Positions 5,351 through 10,165 of a stretch of 10,165 nucleotides of DNA are shown here, piece by piece. Made by a program: the position numbers and the translations under genes. A model generated the notes under the pieces. That model was not told where the DNA came from. It did not search any database and was given only the letters and a program-made list of their open reading frames with translations. This DNA comes from Mycobacterium sp. (lineage in GTDB: Bacteria > Actinomycetota > Actinomycetes > Mycobacteriales > Mycobacteriaceae), in the NCBI GenBank assembly GCA_023264755.1, contig JAHFVB010000046.1, positions 4,692-14,856 on the forward strand. Direction: 5' to 3'. Position 1 is the stretch's first letter. Every line of letters begins with the position of its first letter.

Positions 5351-6361
5351 ATGACGGATACCGTCCAGCTAGGTGATGAGTTGACGGTGAGCGCAATCGG
5401 CTTCGGCGCGATGGCCCTGACCCCGGTCTACGGCCAGGTGGACGACGCTGAGTCGCTGGCCACCCTTCATCGCAGCGTCGACTTGGGGGTCACGTTCATC
5501 GACACCGCCAACGTCTACGGCGGCGGCGCCAACGAGCGGCTCATCGCTGGCCTGCTCGCCGACCGGCGGGACGAGGTGACGCTGGCCACCAAGTTCGGCA
5601 TCGTCGGAAATCCGGCTGACCGCGCCGCTGGTGGTGGACTGGCCGCCCGCGGCGACGCCGACTACGTCCGGCAGTGCATCGACGAGAGTCTGGATCGGTT
5701 GCAGACCGATGTCGTCGACCTCTACTACATGCACCGCCGTGACCTGACCGTGCCTATCGAGGAAACCGTCGGGGCCATGGCCGAGCTGGTGGCCGCGGGC
5801 AAGGTCCGGCACCTGGGGCTCTCGGAGGTGACCGCCGACGAGTTACGCGCTGCGGTGGCAGTGCATCCCATCGCCGCGGTGCAAAGCGAGTGGTCGATCT
5901 GGAGCCGCGACGTCGAGCGCAGCGTGGTGCCGGCCGCAGCCAAACTCGGCGTCGGATTCGTCCCGTACTCCCCGCTGGGCCGCGGGTTTCTGACGGGCAC
6001 CTTCCGCTCGCCGGCCGACCTGGCCGGCGAGGCCGACTTCCGTCGCCACATGCCGCGGTTCAGCGACGACGCCATGGCGGCGAACCTGGCCGTGGTGGAC
6101 GCCATCCGCGCCGTGGCCGACGAGCGGGAGGCCACCGCGGCCCAGGTGGCACTGGCCTGGTTGCGTTATCGCGCCGACGAACTCGGGGTGGCCGCGGTAC
6201 CCATCCCCGGGACACGTCGGGCGGCCCGCGTCGAGGAGAACCTCAACTCCTTGGACGTGGCGCTCACCGACAGCCAACTGGAGACGCTCGCCGCGGCCGG
6301 GGAAGCCGTCTCTGGGAATCGGTTCCACGACCTGTCCTGGGTGTCCGCCGGACGCGAATAA
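5351..6361 (+). CDS. Aldo/keto reductase
   Basis: An NADP(H)-dependent oxidoreductase of the aldo/keto reductase superfamily, 336 residues, a single (beta/alpha)8 barrel. The catalytic tetrad is visible: D51 and Y56 in '[11 protein letters not shown]', K81 in 'LATKFG', and H128 in 'DLYYMHRRD'. The cofactor 2'-phosphate-binding segment is '[18 protein letters not shown]' near the C-terminus. The opening '[16 protein letters not shown]' and the 'GSEWSIWSR'-like region (here '[13 protein letters not shown]') place it with the soluble bacterial YajO/AKR13-type enzymes that reduce small aldehydes. The natural substrate cannot be told. The ATG at 5351 has AGAGGAAG eight bases upstream. A start ten codons earlier (5321) is open but lies over the ribosome binding site. 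No TANNNT promoter was found upstream, and the CRP operator 110 bp away is shared with the divergent CBS gene. I do not recall this gene between Rv2406c and Rv2407 in M. tuberculosis. Confidence 0.92.
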   Translation: MTDTVQLGDELTVSAIGFGAMALTPVYGQVDDAESLATLHRSVDLGVTFIDTANVYGGGANERLIAGLLADRRDEVTLATKFGIVGNPADRAAGGGLAARGDADYVRQCIDESLDRLQTDVVDLYYMHRRDLTVPIEETVGAMAELVAAGKVRHLGLSEVTADELRAAVAVHPIAAVQSEWSIWSRDVERSVVPAAAKLGVGFVPYSPLGRGFLTGTFRSPADLAGEADFRRHMPRFSDDAMAANLAVVDAIRAVADEREATAAQVALAWLRYRADELGVAAVPIPGTRRAARVEENLNSLDVALTDSQLETLAAAGEAVSGNRFHDLSWVSAGRE

Positions 6362-6418
6362 CTGGCCAGCGCGACACGCGAATTGCCGCCAAAGGCCACG
6401 GATTTCGGTCGCTGCCGG

Positions 6419-6424
6419 TATACC
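6419..6424 (+). promoter_or_regulatory. Weak candidate -10 for the RNase Z gene
   Basis: TATACC ends seven bases before the ATG at 6432, and no Shine-Dalgarno sequence is present, so a leaderless transcript is possible. The box lacks the conserved final T, and no -35 was seen. The gap after the aldo/keto reductase gene is only 70 bp, so read-through is an alternative. Confidence 0.25.
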
Positions 6425-6431
6425 TGTGGCC

Positions 6432-7346
6432 ATGATCGAAATCACGCTGCTGGGTACCGGAAGTCCGGCCCCCGACCCCAATCGCGCCGGACCGTCCACG
6501 TTGGTACGGGCCGGCGAACAGATCTTCCTGGTCGACTGCGGGCGCGGCGTACTCCAGCGGTTGGCCGCCGTCGGAGTCGGCCCCAGCGGGCTGACCGCGC
6601 TGCTGTTGACACATCTGCACAGCGACCACATCGCCGATCTCGGTGACCTCATCATCAGCGGCTGGATTACGAACTTCGGGCCCCCAAAACCATTGGTGAT
6701 CATCGGGCCACCCGGGACCAAGAAGGTCGTCGACGCCACCCTCGTCGCGTTCGGCTCCGACATCGGCTACCGCATCGCGCACCACGCGGACCTCACCGCT
6801 CCCCCGGACGTTCGAGTCCACGAGTACACCGAGGGATTGGTCTGGAACGGGACCAGCGAAGCGACGGGACATGGGGACGCGGCGAGCGAAGCGACGGAAA
6901 ATGGGCCTGACGGGGTGACCATCCGGGTGGCCCCGACCGATCATCGCCCGGTCGAACCCACCATCGCCTTCCGGGTCGAGTACCACGGCGCCTCGGTGGT
7001 GCTGGCCGGGGACGGCGTGCCGTGCGCCAGCCTCGACGAACTGGCTTCCGGGGCAGGAGCCCTGGTGCACACCGTGATTCGCAAGGACCTGGTGGCATTG
7101 AGCCCGAACCAGCGGGTCAGGGACATCCTGGACTACCACTCCTCGGTGGAGGAAGTGGCCGCCACCGCCGCCCGCGCCGGCGTCGGCACCCTGATCCTCA
7201 CCCACTACGTGCCGACGATCGCACCCGGCCAGGAGGACGCCTGGCGCGCCCTGGCCGCGACGGAGTTCAGTCGCCAGATCGAACTGGGTGACGACCTGCA
7301 CCGCGTCGAGGTGCACCCTGGCGTCGGCGTCAAGCCAGGCGAGTAA
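6432..7346 (+). CDS. rnz: Ribonuclease Z-like metallo-beta-lactamase-fold protein (Rv2407-like)
   Basis: Predicted zinc phosphodiesterase of the RNase Z (ElaC) type, which trims tRNA 3' trailers. The 304 residues open with '[14 protein letters not shown]', then carry the metal motif H61-x-H63-x-D65-H66 ('[13 protein letters not shown]'), H171 in 'PTDHRP', D194 in '[10 protein letters not shown]' and H258 in 'LTHYVP', so the metal ligand set looks complete. The usual A-G-D-T is A-G-D-G here. Compared with the roughly 273-residue M. tuberculosis protein it has an insertion of about 20 residues at 140-158, built of a repeated S-E-A-T unit and lying on a surface stretch before the '[12 protein letters not shown]' strand. 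The ATG at 6432 was chosen over a GTG six bases earlier because the family begins [10 protein letters not shown]. The 3' end overlaps the convergent transglutaminase gene by 17 bp. A phosphodiesterase or sulfatase-like role is an alternative to tRNA processing. Confidence 0.85.
   Translation: MIEITLLGTGSPAPDPNRAGPSTLVRAGEQIFLVDCGRGVLQRLAAVGVGPSGLTALLLTHLHSDHIADLGDLIISGWITNFGPPKPLVIIGPPGTKKVVDATLVAFGSDIGYRIAHHADLTAPPDVRVHEYTEGLVWNGTSEATGHGDAASEATENGPDGVTIRVAPTDHRPVEPTIAFRVEYHGASVVLAGDGVPCASLDELASGAGALVHTVIRKDLVALSPNQRVRDILDYHSSVEEVAATAARAGVGTLILTHYVPTIAPGQEDAWRALAATEFSRQIELGDDLHRVEVHPGVGVKPGE
6855..6906 (+). repeat. In-frame tandem repeat inside the RNase Z gene
   Basis: AGCGAAGCGACGG occurs at 6855-6867 and 6885-6897, a 30-bp period, each followed by a related R-A-x-ATGGG tail. 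Because 30 is a multiple of three, the unit is read in frame as S-E-A-T-G-H-G and S-E-A-T-E-N-G. The stretch corresponds to the insertion relative to the M. tuberculosis protein. Confidence 0.7.
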
Positions 7347-8169
7347 TCTCCACCACCACGTCGAGATCGGTTGAGCCCTCGCCCGAATAGATGCCCTTCA
7401 ATGGCGTCACGTCGGCGTAGTCACGGCCGACGCCCACACTGATGTACTGCTCGTTGATCGACTTGTCGTTGGTCGGGTCGTAGTGCCACCAGCCACCCGT
7501 CCAGGCCTGGATCCAGGCGTGGCTCTGCCCGTCGATGGTTTCGCCGACCTTGGCCTTGACGTTCGGGTGCAGATAGCCCGACACGTAGCGCGATGGAATC
7601 CCCATGCTGCGCAACAGGATCAGCGTCAGGTGAGCGAAGTCCTGACAGACGCCCTTGCCCTCGCGGAGCGCGTCTAGCCCCGACGAGTGCACCCCGGTGG
7701 TGCCTGGGACGTAGGAGAGTTCGTTGTTCACCCAGTTCGCCGCTTCGATGATCGCCTGCTGCGGGTCGTGGTACTTGGCGATGCGTTCCCCGACGCGCGA
7801 CATCCGCCTACTGGCGGGGGTAGACGTGGTCGCCGTGAGGAACTCGTCGAACCGGTCGAGCACTGCCTCCGAGCGCAGTTCGTCCCAACCAAGCTTCTCC
7901 TTGGGCAACACGTCCTTGTCCGTCTCCACGATCGACGACGACGTCACCTCGAGTTCGGTGTGGGGGGCGTGCAGGTCGAATGTCGTTACCGCCGTTCCCC
8001 AGTAGTCGACGTAGCGATAGGACCGGGTAGCGGGCACCGTCTCGACCCGGTTCAGCACGACGTTCTGTCGGGTGTCCGAACGGGGGGTGAGCCGAGCCTC
8101 GTTGAACGACGCCGTGACGGGCGACTTGTAGGCGTAGCCGGTGGCGTGAATGACTCGCATGCGCCACAT
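7330..8169 (-). CDS. Transglutaminase-fold protein (Rv2409c-like)
   Basis: A 279-residue protein with an N-terminal beta domain (about 1-85, '[22 protein letters not shown]', the Bacterial_transglu_N type) and a transglutaminase-like papain-fold domain. The catalytic triad is present: C175 in '[11 protein letters not shown]', H217 in '[10 protein letters not shown]', D231 in 'WWHYDPTND'. In bacteria this fold more often cleaves peptides or amides than cross-links proteins. The cassette with ATP-grasp and alpha-E proteins suggests it removes or transfers a peptide/amide tag made by the ligase. There is no signal peptide, so it is cytoplasmic. The ATG at 8169 shares one base with the upstream gene's stop (TGATG) and follows a purine-rich GAAGGGGAAG, so translation is coupled. 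A second ATG three codons later is possible. The length equals, as I recall, that of Rv2409c. The last 17 bp overlap the end of the RNase Z gene on the other strand. Confidence 0.93.
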   Translation of the reverse strand: MWRMRVIHATGYAYKSPVTASFNEARLTPRSDTRQNVVLNRVETVPATRSYRYVDYWGTAVTTFDLHAPHTELEVTSSSIVETDKDVLPKEKLGWDELRSEAVLDRFDEFLTATTSTPASRRMSRVGERIAKYHDPQQAIIEAANWVNNELSYVPGTTGVHSSGLDALREGKGVCQDFAHLTLILLRSMGIPSRYVSGYLHPNVKAKVGETIDGQSHAWIQAWTGGWWHYDPTNDKSINEQYISVGVGRDYADVTPLKGIYSGEGSTDLDVVVEITRLA

Positions 8170-9146
8170 CAGACTTCCCCTTCTTCGATCACGAGCGCGG
8201 CGTTTCGGCCCGCATCTGTCCACGCCACCCACGGCGCGGAGTAGAAGTACTCCTGCGCCAACGCTTCTCCGACGTCGGCGCACGTCGTCTGCAGGGCACC
8301 GAGCCGCTCCTCGAGCGATTCGAGCAACACCCCCTGGCGCAGGAACTCCAATTCGCTGCGGGCCCGGCCGAGTAGCCGCTGCGCCTCTGCGGTGGCGCCG
8401 ACGCGATTGAGCCTGCGGTGATGAAGTTCGTCGAGGCTGTGCTCGGCCAATCTCAGCGAGTACATGACCGACCGCGGGAAGAGCCGGTCGAGCATCATGA
8501 ATTCGACGACGCGGCCGGCGTCGAGCACACCGCGGTAGGTGCGCAGGTAGGTGTCGTGCGCACCCGCCGAGCGCAGCACCGTCACCCAGGCCGGCGACGA
8601 CGCACTGTCCCCGACCCGCGACAGCAGCAGCCGCACGATCATGTCGACCCGCTCGATGGCCCGGCCCAACACCATGAACCGGTAGCCGTCGTCACGCGAC
8701 AGCGTGGAGTCGGCCAGTCCGGCGAACTGGGCGGCGCGGCCCTCGATGTAGGACAGGAATTCGTGCGGGCCCAGGCGCTTTGCGGCGCGCTCGCGTTCCG
8801 GCAGCGCGTTGTAGGTGGTGTTGAGACATTCCCAGATCTCGGTCGACGTGACTTCGCGTGCGCCGCGGGCATTCTCGCGGGCCGAGGAGATCGATTCGAC
8901 GATCGAGCAGCCGCCTTGGGTGTCACGGCTGAACGCGACGAGGTCGGTCAGTGACCAGAGGTCCAGCGGTTTGTCGGGGGGCTCGATGCCGAGCACCTTC
9001 AGCAGCGTCCGGGAGGCCTGGTCGGGGTCGACGCTGGAGTCTTCCAGGAGCTGATGGACGGTGACGTCGAGAATCCGGGCGGTGTCATCGGCCCGTTCGA
9101 CGTAGCGTCCGATCCAGTACAGCGATTCCGCGTTGCGCGCCAACAT
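8169..9146 (-). CDS. Alpha-E domain protein (Rv2410c-like, DUF403)
   Basis: A 325-residue, all-helical cytoplasmic protein that is essentially one alpha-E domain. It opens with the family signature 'MLARNAESLYWIGRYVERADDTARILDV' (long, so see residues 1-28), followed by conserved stretches such as 'WSLTDLVAF', 'ENARGAREVTSTEIWECLN' around 90-110, and 'GRAIERVDMIVRLLL' in the middle. Several conserved glutamates and arginines on these helices give the family its name. No enzymatic activity is established. It is found almost always beside circularly permuted ATP-grasp and transglutaminase genes, where it is predicted to assist peptide or amide ligation. Of the two adjacent ATGs (9149 and 9146), the second has AGGAG at the better distance of six bases and matches the family start. 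It is 58 bp downstream of the ATP-grasp gene, and its stop overlaps the next start as TGATG. Confidence 0.92.
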   Translation of the reverse strand: MLARNAESLYWIGRYVERADDTARILDVTVHQLLEDSSVDPDQASRTLLKVLGIEPPDKPLDLWSLTDLVAFSRDTQGGCSIVESISSARENARGAREVTSTEIWECLNTTYNALPERERAAKRLGPHEFLSYIEGRAAQFAGLADSTLSRDDGYRFMVLGRAIERVDMIVRLLLSRVGDSASSPAWVTVLRSAGAHDTYLRTYRGVLDAGRVVEFMMLDRLFPRSVMYSLRLAEHSLDELHHRRLNRVGATAEAQRLLGRARSELEFLRQGVLLESLEERLGALQTTCADVGEALAQEYFYSAPWVAWTDAGRNAALVIEEGEV

Positions 9147-9204
9147 CATTGGCTCCTGTTCATCGTTGGCTGTTCGTGCCGTGGCTCGTCACCGTGCGCG
9201 CTTC

Positions 9205-10165
<961 letters not shown>

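Noticed and set aside
6394..6431. Inverted repeat GGCCAC / GTGGCC before the RNase Z gene
   Set aside because: Six-base GC-rich arms 26 bases apart are expected by chance here, and no terminator or operator family fits.

Overview
The window is high-GC DNA from an actinobacterium, most probably a Mycobacterium (Mycolicibacterium-like). The protein sequences and the gene order lepA / Rv2405-like / Rv2406c-like CBS / Rv2407-like RNase Z / Rv2409c-Rv2410c-Rv2411c-like triad match, from memory, the Mycobacterium tuberculosis Rv2403c-Rv2411c neighbourhood. No database was searched; family and ortholog names rest on recognised motifs and remembered sequences.

Layout. 1-623 (+): the last codons of an O-acetylserine sulfhydrylase gene (cysK) and the whole of cysE, the two last steps of cysteine synthesis. 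652-1407 (-): an LppR-like lipoprotein. 1475-3264 (-): lepA (elongation factor 4), which is broken. The 5' two thirds and the 3' third lie in different frames, and about 17 conserved residues between them are missing. The 5' end also has no ATG, GTG or TTG start. 3375-3977 (+): a divergent Rv2405-like protein with a PemK/MazF-like domain, apparently leaderless. 3996-4124: two tandem palindromic repeats between convergent gene ends. 4132-5219 (-): a GNAT acetyltransferase and, upstream of it, a two-CBS-domain protein. A perfect CRP-type operator (TGTGA-N6-TCACA) lies just upstream of the CBS gene, in the divergent gap before an aldo/keto reductase (5351-6361, +). 6432-7346 (+): an RNase Z-like metallo-beta-lactamase protein carrying an in-frame repeat insertion. 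Its 3' end overlaps that of the next, convergent gene by 17 bp. 7330-10165 (-): a three-gene operon, transcribed right to left, of circularly permuted ATP-grasp ligase (5' end outside the window), alpha-E protein and transglutaminase-fold protein.

How the genes work together. cysK-cysE is a biosynthetic pair. The CBS gene (with the GNAT gene behind it) looks like a cAMP/CRP-responsive unit. The ATP-grasp, alpha-E and transglutaminase genes form a widely conserved cassette predicted to make and process an unknown peptide or amide modification. In this genome the ATP-grasp protein ends in a lysine-rich stretch followed by a 23-glutamine tail, encoded by an imperfect CAG/CAA microsatellite. This is the most unusual feature of the right half, as the lepA lesion and the palindromic repeats are of the left half.

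No tRNA, rRNA, CRISPR array, insertion sequence or integrase was seen. No gene-free stretch exceeds about 160 bp.
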